A stretch of DNA of 63,229 bases from Cylindrodendrum hubeiense (lineage: Eukaryota; Ascomycota; Sordariomycetes; Hypocreales; Nectriaceae): NCBI GenBank assembly GCA_014621425.1, contig JAANBB010000225.1:1-63229 (forward strand), given 5' to 3'. The notes under the pieces were generated by a model. That model made no database searches, was not told the DNA's origin, and saw nothing but the letters and a program-made list of their open reading frames with translations. The position numbers were made by a program, and so were the translations under genes. Of the stretch, positions 46,006-60,500 are shown one piece after another; the first letter of the stretch is position 1; every line of letters starts with the position of its first letter.

Positions 46006-46180
46006 TTGAAAAGAAAGAGAAATAGAAGAATGTAGAAAGCTAGGTATTGAAAAGAAAGAGAAGAAATAGAAGAATATAGAAAGCTAGGAGTTAAAAAGAA
46101 AGAGAAATAGAAGAATGTAAAAAGCTAGGAGTTAAAAAGAAAGAGGAGAAATAGAAGAATTTAGAAAGCTAGGAGTTGAA
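46006..46180 (+). repeat. Purine-rich minisatellite with alternating 41/44-bp units
   Basis: Units of TTGAAAAGAAAGAGAAATAG followed by AAGAATGTAGAAAGCTAGG start at 46,006, 46,047, 46,091, 46,132 and 46,176. Spacings alternate 41, 44, 41, 44 because every second unit carries an extra three bases in the GAGAAGAAAT segment. The plus strand is almost pure purine outside the CTAGG junctions, and purine-rich sequence continues to about 46,370. Confidence 0.85.
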
Positions 46181-46498
46181 AGGAATTTAATTATAAGCTA
46201 TTAAAGTTATATTATAATATTATTATATATAGTTATTATAATAATAAGAGGAAAGGAAAGGAAAGGAGAGAGAGATACTAATTGATTAGGATTAGTTAGT
46301 GTAAGGATAGTAAAATAGGAGGAGAGAGAAGAAAGAAAGGAAAAGGAGGTAAGAAGTAGAGGAGCTGAAATATTATAATATATAGTAGTATTCTCTTATT
46401 TCTCCAGATTATATTATATAGTACAATCCCGAATACTTAATATTAAAAACTACTATTTTTAACCTATCACATTTAAAATTATACTATTTTATCTCTTT

Positions 46499-46552
46499 TC
46501 ACTCTTATTCTCTGACAGAGGCTTCTCACTCTTATTCTCTGATGGAGGCTTC
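46499..46552 (+). repeat. 27-bp tandem duplication, then G-rich repeated words
   Basis: TCACTCTTATTCTCTGACAG plus AGGCTTC occurs twice head to tail (46,499-46,525 and 46,526-46,552) with two substitutions. Just downstream (46,570-46,700), three loosely related words (GGGGTCTGTTCCT, GGGCCCTATTCCT, GGGGCCTGTTCTT) form an island of higher GC inside the AT-rich block. Confidence 0.75.
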
Positions 46553-46739
46553 TATTCTATGATTAAATTTGGGAACGGGGTCTGTTCCTGGTTTTAGACT
46601 AATTATAGCTCTAAAGATCCTATATAGTTTCCGCGAATTGGAATGGGCCCTATTCCTAGACTGGTTATGTTTTTAAAAATACGAAATGGGGCCTGTTCTT
46701 AATGTGGTGGCCTATATTATTCTAGTAGACTTTATTAAT

Positions 46740-49700
46740 TACCCTAAAAGCATAATATAAATAAAGCTTCTATTAGATATTCTTTAAGGTAAGATAAAGT
46801 GTATTATAAGATTATATTTATTAATTTCTTGAATATTATTCTTATAGTATAAAAAATCATTTTAAGCTAGATATAGATATTATAAAAGTTATATTTATAT
46901 TTTAATTTCCCTAAACTAGTAATTATTTATATATATTGTGGTTATATGTTAAAAATAGATAATGATTATGTTAGATGCTATTTAGGGGAGAAATATAATA
47001 TTCCTAAATTAGTGTATTAAGGTTTTAATTTTATTATTAATTCTCTCTCTCTTCCTGACCCTAATATATTACTTATATAAGTTAATAAGTTTATATTATA
47101 TTTATATCTAACTCTTTAAAAAGGATTTATTTATAAGTATTGTAAGTTATAGTCTATAAGTTTTAAGATACTTTTATAATATATAAGGAAATTATATAGA
47201 CTTAAAATTAGGAAAATATATAGAAAAGGAAAATAGTAATTATAAGATCAGATTGAAGATAAGCTAACCTTCTAAAGTTAGAAGGCAAATAATATTTATT
47301 ATTCTTAGATTATCTCTATAGGTAATACCTAGTTAGGATAAGGGATTATAAGTAATAGCTTACTTCTATAGGTAATACCTAATTTTATTAAGGATCTTAT
47401 TTAGAAATTATTAACTAAGGAATATAATTATCTAGAAAGGTAATCTAGTAAAAGACTCCTTAATAATAATAATCTAATAAAGGAATTATTAATAAACTGA
47501 ATATACTATACTTATTAATAGAAAACCTTTTACTAAGTATATTATAATATATTTATTATACTCTTAGAAATACCCTAGATATTTAGTTAGCGATTTTAGC
47601 TAGAAGATTATAATAAAAAGGAATTATATAGTTTAGTTAGAAATAAGTGTAAATTAGCTTTAATTATAGTAGTGCTTAATTATCTATTTAATTGCTATGT
47701 AGATATAGTGGGGTATATGGATGTTAGTATATGAAGGTAGCTTTAAGAAAGGTTTTTACACTGACTATATAAGGTGCCTTTTAAGCTTATTATAAGATCT
47801 TCCTCTAAGTACTAGTATAAGAGTGAGTTTAAATAATATATATATTTCTGACTTTAAATTTTACGGTTATTATTATTAGTAATCAGATTAATTATAGGGT
47901 AATTATTATCTAGGAAATAAAGTAAAATATTAGATAAACTATAAACTAATCTAATATAAGATAAGTAAAGAATATTAGATTAAATTAATATAAAATCTCC
48001 TTATAATAAAGATCTAGTTAATAAGTCTAAAGAAAGTAAATATAAAGATATTAATAATAAAATAAGAGATAATAAGGAAATATTAATATATACTGAGGAT
48101 AATTTAGATTAATTAGAAAATAAATTAATATTAAATAAAGGATATTATAGTCCTATAATTAAGCTAAATAATCCTTATATAGATATTATATTTCAATTCT
48201 ATTATAATATAGCTATTAAAGACTTTAAAGATAGAAGATCTAGTTTATCTTTATTTATTTACTTTAGTATTATCCAAGACCTATTAAAACCTAATAATAA
48301 TAAATACTTTTAACTAGCTTAATTTATACTAATACTTATAATATTAATATACTATATTTAATTAATTATTTTTAAAATAATATTACTATAATTTCCTTAT
48401 TTATATACCGGGCTTCCTATTAGGTCACTTTTTAATTAACTAAAAGTCTTGAATACTATTTACGCGGAGAAGATATATAATAATATAATATCCCCTCTTA
48501 GTAAGTTTCTAAGTCTTCTAGCTTATAACTATACCCTTCACTAAGCTAAAGGACTAGTATATTATTTCTATTAGAGTGAGAATAATTAAATACTTTTATA
48601 AGATAAGTATTTATACTTAATAATAAATAGTTTTTACGGTCTTTCCTGTAAGATATTAAGATAAGCTATTATTTAATATTAGTGACTTATATATAAGTAA
48701 GAACTAGCTAATCCTAATCTTAATACTATTTGAGATAGACTATTAATATTAATAGCTAGATACTCTTTTATAGCTAATCTAACTAATAGGCTTATTAATA
48801 TATATTTAAAAGTCTTTATAAGAGTGTACACTTCTCTAGTTAATAGGTTATTAAAGGCTTAAAGTAAAAGTTTAAATACCTAGGATTCTAAAGTAATATA
48901 GATATACCTTAATACCTATAATATATTTCTAAAAGTACTTATAGTCTTATATTAACTAGATAGTAAATAAGGAACTCGAATCCTAGAATTATTAATAATT
49001 AAATATTATAATATATCTTTATGTCTATAAGGTATTAGAATATACAGGATAAAAATATTTTTAATAATTTAACATTATAAAGCTTACCTTATAATAAATA
49101 ACAAGTTTTAAGTTATATAGTTTTTCTTATAACTAGTTATATTCCTAATATATTAATACCTTATATATATAAGGCTTATTACTTATACTATCTTATATAA
49201 ATATTTCTATTATAAATTTATAAATATATTACTCTTTATACTTATATTAAGATATAACTTATAGATAATAGATATATTTACTAATAAGCTTAAGAAATTA
49301 AGTAAAGTAATACCTAGAATTCTATATATAATTAGAACTTAATTATATTATTAATTATCTATTATTATTATAGAGAAGTATATATACAATACTTTATTAA
49401 AGTTTAATTAATTTAATAATATAAATAATATAATAGAAGAAGATATTATATTTATATAATAAAGTAACTATTAGCCTATATAGTGATATTCTATATATAG
49501 CCTTAATAGTATATTTTCCGATTAACTATAATTAGTGCTTTTGCAAATTTATACTAAGGTTTTAAAAGAGTGGTATGTATTCTTAAGAATAGAAAATTAA
49601 GAAGAGCCTAGGTATTATTTATAGTTAATTACTTAGTATTTAGATAGTTCTTAACTAATAATAACCTCTTAATTTCCCGTATATAGACTATTATAGGATA

Positions 49701-51160
49701 ATTAGATTTTAATGAGATTAGAATATTTATTAATATTATAGTTTATAAAAATAGGTCTAAGTTAATTTAGGTTTATTTAGGTTAAGCTCTAATTAGTATT
49801 ATAGTTTATATTTAGTGGGAAATTAGATTTATACTTAATATAAGTTCTAAGAAATATCCAGGTTTCTTTAAATTACTATTATAGAGAAAAGTAAAATTAA
49901 GATAATTAATAAAGTGAGTAAAGAGGAAAAAGAAAAGAAAAGAAATAAAGGAAAATATATAAATCTATATCTAAGATCCTGATTAAATCCTCCTCTTAAT
50001 TTAATATTTATTATTATTTACTTTAAATTTATAATAATAATAGATTATAATATAAAAGACTATATATAGCTTAATAAAAAGTATAAGATACTTATATACT
50101 AGTACTATTATATCAGTATCTGGCCAGGAATAAGTATTAAATAATATTTTCAATAAGAATATTAACTTAAAGGCCCTATCTTACACGAGATTATTAATTA
50201 TTTTTAAAGTATAAAGCTAAATAACCTAGTATATATTAAGCTATCTAAAGATAATTTAGTTTCACTAATACTACTTAAGATCTATTATAGGTTTAACTAT
50301 ATATAGTATAGATATCTAACAGTTATGCGTAATAATATTACCTGGTATTAGTGAGAGACCTGTTATAAGTGTGAGTAAGGGATTAGTAGTAGATATAGTA
50401 AAGCTATAAAAAGAAGAGAGAATAGGTAGTATATAAATATATAATTATAATTATAGGTAAAGGGCGGACATACACAGTATTAGATTATTAATAATAATAA
50501 TACTAATATAGAGGGGTTAATACTTATATAGAAGATAGTAGCTAATCTAAGCTATAGTAAGAGTATTATATAGTGTATAATTACTAAGTATATTAATATA
50601 TTTAGTAAAGATAATATTAAGTAGTTCTAGAAAGGTAATATTAAAGAGGGATTAAATTATAACTTATTATAGGTAAAGTAACTTTAATAGGTATAGTACT
50701 TTGGGTTATAGGATAAGGTTAGTATATTTAAGGTCACTAAGTGGGTTAAGGTAAAGGAAACAACCAGGTAATAATAATAAAGGAAATAATAATAGCAGGA
50801 TAAGATAACTATCCGAGAGTAATAGCTATTAATACAGTTTAGTGAGAGCTTTGATTGTGAGGTTAAGTGCTATAACTAGTGGCTTAATAGTATACTAACA
50901 GAAACACTATAATAGCTCACAAGTATTTTAGCTATTAACCCATAAAAAGTATTGTTTAGGATTAAGGGCAAGGAATTATTAATAGTTAAGTACTATAATG
51001 TTAGATAGTGCTACTTGGGCTTTTACTTGTGCATGTACTAGCTTGGGTATGATAAGGTTTTCAAGTAGTAGGTAATTCACTTTATAGATAAATAATAGAG
51101 CTTACTATAAGATGTGGTATATAAGCTTAACAGTAGAGAGATAATGTTAAGCACATAAAA
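46740..51160. other. AT-rich repeat remnants, unidentified
   Basis: No frame over about 60 codons and no recognisable domain. The 47,900-49,500 part is among the most CA/TG-poor of the block. Around 50,300-51,100 GT/TG-containing words return, marking another boundary between repeats of different age. Nothing more specific can be said by eye. Confidence 0.5.
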
Positions 51161-51254
51161 TAGCGGATTTAGTAGTAGTAATAGTGATGATCATAGCTAT
51201 ATATAATAGCATTATATAAATAAGAACTTAGGGACTCATAATTAAAACAATAGC

Positions 51255-51370
51255 TCGAGTAATAATAATAACAACAATAATAATTATAAGGATAATAATA
51301 ATAATAATAATAATAACAATGAATATAATAAGTAGGAGGAGGAGGAAGAGGATAATAGTGAGGGTGGGGG
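51255..51370 (+). repeat. TAA microsatellite and adjacent GGA/GGT run
   Basis: An AATAATAACAACAATAATAA-type run leads into a long ATAATAATA tract, then AGGAGGAGGAAGAGG and GGGTGGGGGTGGAG. The apparent 113-codon minus-strand frame across it is Tyr/Pro low-complexity translation of this microsatellite, not a gene. Confidence 0.85.
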
Positions 51371-52178
51371 TGGAGACGGGGTTGGTAACGTAAAGTTGTA
51401 ATTAGAATAGGGTCAGGGTTAGGCTTGGGGTCAGGTGGGACTTGGTGAAATATTTTTGTGATTGAGAATAAGAGTAAAAAATACACAGTAAATATACTAC
51501 CAGGATACATATAACGTGACTAGTACTAATCAATAGAAAATAACAAGTACTATATAATGTAATTGGATATCTTTATTTTACTATTTTTAGAAGTCTATTA
51601 TTTACTATTAAAGAGGAAAATGCAGGTATATTTAATAAGTGGGGAATATGTGATATACATTCTTGTATTATAGTCCCCTAGGTAGTAGTCAGTGAGCAGG
51701 TTAATAATATAAGTTTTAAAAATAATAGTATATTAGTGTAAGTAAATTAACTAATAGAATAACAAATAGTATGAATAATGTATATTAGTGGCTGAGCTAT
51801 ATTATACAGAGCCTAGTGTGGGTGTGGTATACTAAATATACTGCTATACACAAATTAATAGTAGTGAATTGAATATAGGATCCTTATGTAATTAATTAGG
51901 TTAATGAAATTAATTATAATATAAATAGTGTATATAACTGAGCTAATTAATTATTATATGTTATAGTTACTATATATAATCTAATATATTCTAATTTATA
52001 AATAATCTTCCCTCTTATATTAATTATATTTATAACTAATATTCTATCTTATCTTTCTCTGGTTTATATTATTATATTCTTTTAAATACTATATATTAAA
52101 TCTCTTTTAATAGATAGTGTTTAAAAATATCTTATTTATTCTATAGTCTAAGAAATAGAGATAGTCCTATATTATATA

Positions 52179-52453
52179 GAGTCCTGGAGATAAATATACT
52201 ATTACTATATTATGTCTAGGAGATAAAAATATTATTGCTATATGTTATGTCTAGGGATAAATATACTATTATTATCTTATATGGAGTCCGGGAGATAAGC
52301 TATTACTATTTTGTACAGAGTCTGGGAGATAAGCTATTATTACCTTATATAGAGTCTGGGAGATAAGCTATTATTACCTTATATAGAGTCTGGGAGACAA
52401 GCTTTTATTACCTTATATAGAGTCTGGGAGATAAATATACTGTTATTATATTA
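52179..52453 (+). repeat. 34/35-bp minisatellite, about eight units
   Basis: GAGTCTGGGAGATAAGCTAT plus TATTACCTTATATA units start at 52,284, 52,318, 52,352, 52,386 and 52,420, exactly 34 bp apart. Three more divergent units of about 35 bp precede them from 52,179. The exact spacing and near identity of the last four units imply recent expansion. Confidence 0.9.
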
Positions 52454-52592
52454 TCCCTGGAGTCTGATAGTTAATATTTACTATAAAGTCTTGGTCTTAG
52501 TGGGAGATTGAAGTAAGCTTATTAATAGTTAGTAATAAGGATTAGACTAATAATATCTATTTTAGAATAGATAGTATATTAGTATAGAAAAT

Positions 52593-52770
52593 TAGACTAA
52601 TAGAATTCTAAATAATGTGAATAATATATTAATATGTGATTTAGATTAATAAGATAGTAAATAGTATGAATAGTGTATTAATACCTGATATAGATTAATA
52701 AGATAATAAATAGTATGAATAATATATTAGTACTTGAATTAGATTAATTAAATGATAGATAGTGTAGATA
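52593..52770 (+). repeat. 49-bp minisatellite, about four units
   Basis: TAGATTAATAAGATARTAAA plus TAGTATGAATARTRTATTAR units begin at 52,593, 52,642, 52,691 and 52,740, 49 bp apart. A related single copy occurs near 51,735-51,790, so the unit is also dispersed. Confidence 0.85.
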
Positions 52771-54559
52771 CTTATATCTAGTAGGTATTTTAATTAAAAT
52801 ACAGCTTCCTATAAACGCTGGTACTAGCCCTATTTAATATTACACTAACCATAATAGGGTTATGTTCGCATTATAAGTCTGGGTAAGTCTCACTAGAATC
52901 CTGGAATTATTATTCTTAAATCTAGTCCTGAGTCCTGAATCCCGAGCTCTAGTCCTAATCTAAGCTCTAATCTTAAATTCTGATTCTAAACTCTGTAAAA
53001 CAGTTAATATTTAGTCTAGAAAAATCATTTTCTTCCCTATCACTATTACTTAATATTAGTCACCGCTATTATTATCACTATTACTATAGCTATCCCCGCT
53101 ATTATCTCTTTACTATCATAAATTCCCTTACTATATAAGTATATTTCCCTATTAATCTTTACTATCTAAGACCCTAATCACTGATTTCTTTAGTATTTTA
53201 GTCTTGAGAATACTAACTATATCTACCTCCACTACCCCTTTTCCCAAACTAGTTAAGCTTGCTTTTACTACCTGTCTCAGGCTGTATTACAGTCCTGGTC
53301 TGGGTATCCTCACTTTCTCTTTATCTATTACTACTTTTAGTCTTGATCTATATATATATTATTACCCCCTTCTAAGAAATAATATTCTCTCTATTTATTT
53401 TAGCTATAGAATTAGATCTTTATCTATTTATCTTTAGATCTAGTTCTAATAGAAAGATTAGAATAGGTATATATATAGTTATTAGTCTCTATTCTATTTT
53501 AAGATAAATAAATATTTTTCTTTATTAATTAATTATTATATCTTAATTCTATTAACTATCTTCTCTTATCTTTAAGATAATAATTCTATTATTATTTTAT
53601 ATATTAAAACTCTTATATTATCTCCTAATTCTTATTAAGAGCTTAAATAGTAATTATATAAGGGAAATAGTATAATTTTAATATTAATTACTTAAAGATA
53701 TTTTAAGAGATTAAGATTAAAATCTTCCTATTATTTCTATACTTTTATTTTCTAAAATAAAATAGGATATCTTATCTTATACTAGATAAAAAATATATTA
53801 TCTAGGGTAATTCTTTAGGAGGTGGAAAAAGATGAAATTAGTTATAATACTACTTTATAGTAAAAGATCTAATAATATTATATCTAGACCAAATTCCTTA
53901 TCTTTAATACCTATTCTCTAGAAGAATAACTAATTAAACCTAAAATAATAGAGAAAAAGAAAAGAAAAGTAAGTAAGAAGTGTAAGACATATAACTGAAT
54001 GGGAAATTATAAATAAATAAATATAATATAAGATAAAGAGTTGAATAGCTCTTAATTCCCTATATCCAGATTCTTATATATTATAATCTACTATAATAAT
54101 TAAGATAGGTTATTATACTCTCATTCTATTTACTATATAAAAAGCTATATGTATACAAGAATAGGCAAGATAGTACTAACTTTAAACCTTAGTATTAAAT
54201 CTGATAATAATAGCCCTATTAGAATAATCAGATTAGTAATATAAGAGTCCTTGATTAGTGATTAAAGTCTTTCTAAATCTCTTATCCTATATATAGCTCT
54301 ATAATATAATTATTAAGGAGTAATAGAATATAATAATTATTATTATAGGATTTAATAATAATAATATTATATCTAAAAGCTCTCTGAACTTATCTTTATA
54401 ATTACTTATCCTCTCATAAAGTAATATATTATAAGAAGATCTTATTAGTAATTTTAATACTCTTTAACTAGAAGAAACTTAGAGAATAGTATTATAATAG
54501 AATAGTCTCTTTATTCTAGTACTTTTATAATAATTAGCAGAACCTTAATTATTATTATA

Positions 54560-54670
54560 ATTCCTATCTCCTTCACGATTCCTATTTCCTTCATGATCTC
54601 TATTTCCTTTATAATCCTTATCTTTATAATTCTTATCTTTATAATCCTTAACTTTACTATTAAGACCTTT
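54560..54670 (-). repeat. Short in-frame repeats, probable gag basic linker
   Basis: On the plus strand, units of ATTCCTATTTCCTTYAYG and CTTATCTTTATAAT repeat. Read on the minus strand they give K-D-Y-K-D-K-N-Y and N-R-E-G-N-R-D patterns, the charged low-complexity linker often found next to the zinc knuckle in retroelement gag proteins. The surrounding frames are broken. This suggests a minus-strand element relic at roughly 53,900-55,000. Confidence 0.45.
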
Positions 54671-55299
54671 ATCCCTATTCTCACCCCCACTATAATAACT
54701 CTTACTATAACTATTACCCTAACTATAATTATTATTTAATTCTATTAACCTAATACTAAGCTAATTTATCTATATTTTATATTAGTAGGAAATAGTTATA
54801 GACTAAGACCTAATTAAAAGGTAAGTGGAGAAATACTTATAAGCTTTTAATAATTTCTTTTAGAGTACTTATAGCTATAAGTAAAGTTTTATTAAACTAT
54901 AATAATACTCTACTAATTACTTAAACTTATTATAGATATATATTAACCTGAGCAAAATAAGTCTAAGTATAGCTATTCACTATACAAGAGAATAGTATAT
55001 ATCTAATAATCTTTCCTGTTTTTATAAACTATTTTCAATTCTAATTCCAATAATTATAAGCCCTATATCTTATTTCCCTAATAATAAATTTTACTATCTG
55101 ATTAATTACTTAAGCTACTATTATTCTAGAAGATACAAAAATGTTTTATATAAATATCTATTATTATTAGCTATTAGTAGGATATAGATAATATCTGGCT
55201 TGGGATAATAGATCTGGTAACTATCTAAGCTCTTAATAACTTTTACCTTCACTTTCTCTCCTTATATAAATATAATATTATTATAGATCAGGTTATCTA

Positions 55300-57500
55300 G
55301 TCTTATAATATTAATATACCTAATATATATTATATTCTACTAGGGCACTTTAATACTAATAGTATCTATATCTCTATCTTTCTATTCTTCTCTAAGATAG
55401 TCTACTCTAAATTATCTAGATCTAATATACTATTATTAGATTAGTAGTAGGATTTCTATAATAAGATTATTATTCCTACTACCTATAAAACTGTGTCTAA
55501 TCTAATCTACTAAGAGCTTCCCTATACTTATAATATTACCTATACTAAGTCTTAGTCCTTTATAAAGAAGCTAGATAGTGGGTATTAGAGAATAGATAAT
55601 GAGTTTTGATCTTTAAGTCTAGCTTATATAATTCCCACCTAAGATCTCTATCACTTCTAGTCCGTGATAGTGGAAAAAGTAAATACTATCAGGGTACTAA
55701 TCCAGCAGGGATAGGATGTATCTTACTTTAATAGTCCTTACCTACTCTTCTAGGTATACAATCTGAAGAATATATATTCCCACCCCAGCCTTTAGTAAAT
55801 CCTTAATTAATTTAGCAATACTATCCTTACTAGTCTTAACCTGAATCACCTTAATATCTGTTTATACTAGCTTGATATAGGTATATAAGAGTATATAGTT
55901 AACATAGATCCAAACTATTACTAATCCAAGCCCTAAATACTATTATAGAAGGCCAGGTATAACTATTACCTGTACAAGAGGATCATAGAGGTAACTCTGG
56001 AAAATCAAGCTCTGATTAATATCCAATTCCGATCTTTTATCCTATATAATATAAGTGTGTATATCTATAAGATAAAGTCTAGTCAAACCTCTAATATAGG
56101 CTACTCAGATATATACTACCCGGGTATAATCCGCACTAAGGTATATTATAATAATAAAGAGCTATTTAGCGTCCTATTTAATAATTATTATATATTTAGT
56201 TTTAGTTTCCTATCCTTTCTTACCCTAGATAATAATATAATTAAGGACCTCTCTAATATAAGCTAGAATAAAGAGTAAGCCTCTATTCCCTAACTTAATT
56301 ACCCTATTATATAGAGAGTATAGGAAATAAATAAAAAATATCTTAGTATATTATCTAAAACCAGAGCTCTATCTAATTATAGTATCTAAAAGGAAATAAC
56401 CTTTTATCTTAATATTATCCTGGTTATGTAAAATGAGAGTATTTTCTATCCTAAGTATAATCCCTATACTAATACTAGCCCTCTAATAAGAGAAGTCTTA
56501 CTATATAATAGTAGTATATTACTCAAGATCTATACTCTATTCTAGGCTATTCCTATTAAGAATATAAATGTCTTTATCTATACTTAAATAGCCCGGTTAA
56601 TCCTCCCCCTTAATTATCTCTTTATCTATACCTTATCCAGCTAAAAGAATAAGGCCAATTCTATTATTAATATAGAGTAGATCCTCCACCTCTACACAGC
56701 CTAATTCCTCTACTAACTCCTTATATACACACTAAGTAATAAACCTGTTTTTGATTTTAATAAGTGGATTTAATCTAGTCTCTAGAATGTTAGGACTAAG
56801 GGAGAAATCTAAAAAGAGTACCAGGACCTTAACCTTAACAAATCGATTAATGTTTCTAGCATACTCTGGATCCCACACTACTACATTAACTAGTAATGTG
56901 ACCACATCGCACTTAAAATACTAATTAGGCTATATATCCCCCAGAGCCCCCTACAGACACACCTAGTATATTAGTCTAATATCCAGGCCCTGATAACCTC
57001 CTAGATTACCATCAAGCTCTTGTTCTAGTAATGGCTCTATGATACCTAGTATATATATAGCTAGGGCTATGTTAATAAAGTAGACAAGCTAGCGGACTGT
57101 ATTATCACACTCACCACTAAGGAGACTATAAGAGCCTACTACTAGTACTTTCTAGTTAAAGTTAAGTTTTATTAGAACTGGATATAGTGTATCTTTAGAT
57201 ACCAGACTATTCCCATATTCTAATAGTTATAGCAAACTATAGATAACTCTAATATTAAGGCTGGATGTATTCTCATTGCCCAGACTGTCTGAACTATATA
57301 TATAAAGATATAATCCTAGTATAATAAGATAATACTAATTAATACTAACTAGCCCGATAACCTAACAGATATAATAATAGAGATACCAGAGATATCAGAG
57401 ATATTACTAGCTAAGTTATCCTACTAGATAACTATATATCAGTATCTACCACCGGAAAACACCTAATCTCACTTTATCTTCAATTACTTATTTAGCTATT
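55300..57500 (+). mobile_element. Possible LINE-type retroelement relic
   Basis: Two weak landmarks on the same strand. Near 55,345 a frame reads GHFNTNS, comparable with the G-D-F-N motif of LINE endonucleases. Near 57,060 another reads GYVNKVDKLADCI, comparable with the G-N-x-x-A-D motif of LINE RNase H. The spacing is shorter than in complete elements, so an internal deletion would be needed. The open frame between them (56,057-56,266) has no recognisable motif. Tentative. Confidence 0.3.
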
Positions 57501-60500
57501 ATAACCTGCTAATTTAATATTAACTTCACTTTCTCTAACTCTATAATACTTTCAAGAGGCTCTAATAGAGTATATTAGTATTGTGGGGCTTATTTGATAA
57601 TCACTTTCAAATATAAATTAGCTATTTTATACTCGTTACCTTTAATAGTAACCAGAATAAGGAGGTTAGCACAAATTATATTAAGTATACCTAGTATTAT
57701 AAAAAGCTAGCTTTCTTCTAGATTTAATATTAAGTTCTATATTTCTCACCTTCTCAAAAAGAGAAAGATATCCTCCTATCTTCTATCTATTATAAGCTTG
57801 AGTATTCTAAGGGATTATTACTCTCTATCACACTAACTATCCTATCTACTTAATATTTTAAGCATATTAAACTCTTTACCCAGGTATAGTAATTCAAGAT
57901 AATATTAAATACTAATTATCTATAATCCCTCGATCATAATAGAGCTCTATACTATTATAAGTTAGGATTATAATATATTAGCTACCTTATAGGTCCGAAA
58001 TAGGATCACAGTTCAGATATGAACTTTATATAACCATAGTCACTAGACAAAGTGAACCGGTATATATCTAGTAAGCGGGATATCTTCCAAGTTCCCCTTC
58101 TAGACCTTAACATTTTAAAGAGCAATTTCAAGACTATAATAAGCTAGCCCACTATCCTGTTATTAATCTGAGATAATATTATAATCCTACTTAATATTAT
58201 TAAATTTATCCTGGGCCCTATCTCTGATCTTATTATATATTTAGAGTGGATATAATAATGCCTTTATAATAGAGGCAAGTAATATAACCTATATAATTAC
58301 CTAAAGATTAAGTAATAGATAGTAGAGCTTACTTACCAGAACTAAACCCTTCTTTAATAATTTCTTAGCTAAATAGAACCCCCATAATAAATAATCATAA
58401 CTGTAAATACTACCACTAATAAAGTTAATAAGAAAGATAATATTAAAGAGATAGATAAAAATAATATAGATTCTAAGTTAAATAAGTAGGAAAGTTATAG
58501 TAACTAGGATTATAAATATACTAAGCTACCTAGTTAAATAGCTTAATATAACATAGTTTAATAGATAAGCTAATAAGCAATTAAAATACTATAAAGAGAG
58601 AATAGCAGACTAATATATTAAAAGTGGCTTAAATAGAATAATCTTAAATATAATCAGTTTAAAGTTTAATAGATTTAATAATATAAATATTATATATACT
58701 ATTTAAGGTATCTTAAAAGATCCTATACTACTAGTTAATATATTAAAGTTATTACCTAAGAAAGAGAGAGAGAGGAATAATATAATTCTGAGAGTTATAG
58801 ATTAAAAATAATTTAACTACTAGTAGTTAAAATTATACTAGAGTATTATATAGACCTAAGTCTGATTAAATAGACAGATAAGGGTAATAAAGGTATTAAA
58901 GGGCCAGGTAAATAGTTATATATATCCCGAGTATAACTGTAGGATAATTCTAAATGTAAGCTGTTTAATATGTGGTAAATAGGTATTATATAGTATAATA
59001 ATGTATATATCCCCGCTAAAGCTATTAATATCAAAATAACATTATTCTTTAAGGTCTGTTTATTAAACTTATAGGATAGTCCGGGAATAGACTATAAACA
59101 GTCTCATATACATTATATATCTAATTATATATAAGATATATATATTTATTTAAGGTATTATATTTAGAATTGTATTATTTTTATGTTCTTTACTATAATA
59201 TGTATAAGATAGTGATTTAAAGAGTACAGGGAATATGTAAAGCCTTTTTCTTTATAAGTATTACCTGATAATAGGAAAGTTAGTTTAGCTATTAAGTTTA
59301 ACCTGTTAATTATATCTAGATTATTATTATTAAATAATAGGAAAGCGAGTTTTACTATTAAGCCCAAATTATTAGTAGTATCTAGATTGTTAATACAAAC
59401 TAGACCCAATTATATTATTAATTAAACTTAGTTCTATAATAATAGGAATTGAATCTAGTGATAATTAATACTTATATAAGATATAAGTTAAGTATAGTAA
59501 ATAACTGAGATTATTAGTATTTAATAGTATTCTTAATAAAGAAATTATTAAAATATTATTATAGATAAAATAATAATAGTTAAAATACTATAATTATCAT
59601 TAAACTTATTAAATATTATTAAAGCCAAAGGATATATATATTAAGTCCATTTATTTATTAATATTAATTGTAATATATTCTTCTAATAGTACTTTTATTA
59701 TTAAAATAAAAAATTAAAGATCCTAATATGTTATGTATATATATAATAAGAAGGAAATCTTTAGTTCCTAATTAAATAATTATAAATTAATATCTTTTTT
59801 TATTTAGATTAAAGAAATCTTATTATTATTATCTATTTATTTAATTTAAAAATGAACTTTATTTAAATTTTAGAAAATTAACTTTCTTAATTAACTTCTC
59901 TATTATAATAACTCTAAATTCCTTTAATTAGACTTTTAATCTTAGAAGATTAACTTTAATATTAATATAGATAATCTTCTTAATCTTTATAATCTTATAT
60001 TATAATTTAAGATAATACTTTTTAAATTACTATACCTAGGACTTTAAGATTATATAATTATAAGTTCTTTAATATTATATATATGTTAATATAATTCTAG
60101 ATAGTGAATTTTATAATTATAAGTATATTCTTTTCTAGAATCTTAATAAATATAATGAAAACCTATTTCTCTATTATTATAAAAATTAATAATTAATTGT
60201 ATCTATAAGGAGAAAAAAAGCTTTTGTTAATTTTTATAGAAATATTTCTTTATATAAGAGAAGTTTTAATATTTTTTTAGATACTAATATCTATAATATT
60301 TATCTTATAAGATAATATAAGGTTTTTATAAACTTTATATATAATTAAATCACCTGCTAAATAGACATCCACTATATAAGTTATAATAGTACAGGATTTA
60401 ACTGAAATTAGAAATATAATAAGATCAATATTTAAAGACTAGACTATTTAAACTTAAAAAATATAAAATTTAATTTAAAGCTATTAGCTTGTATAGAAAT

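Noticed and set aside
51169..51510. 113-codon minus-strand frame rich in Tyr and Pro
   Set aside because: It is the translation of a TAA microsatellite and adjoining GGA/GGT runs; composition is low-complexity and there is no domain or context.
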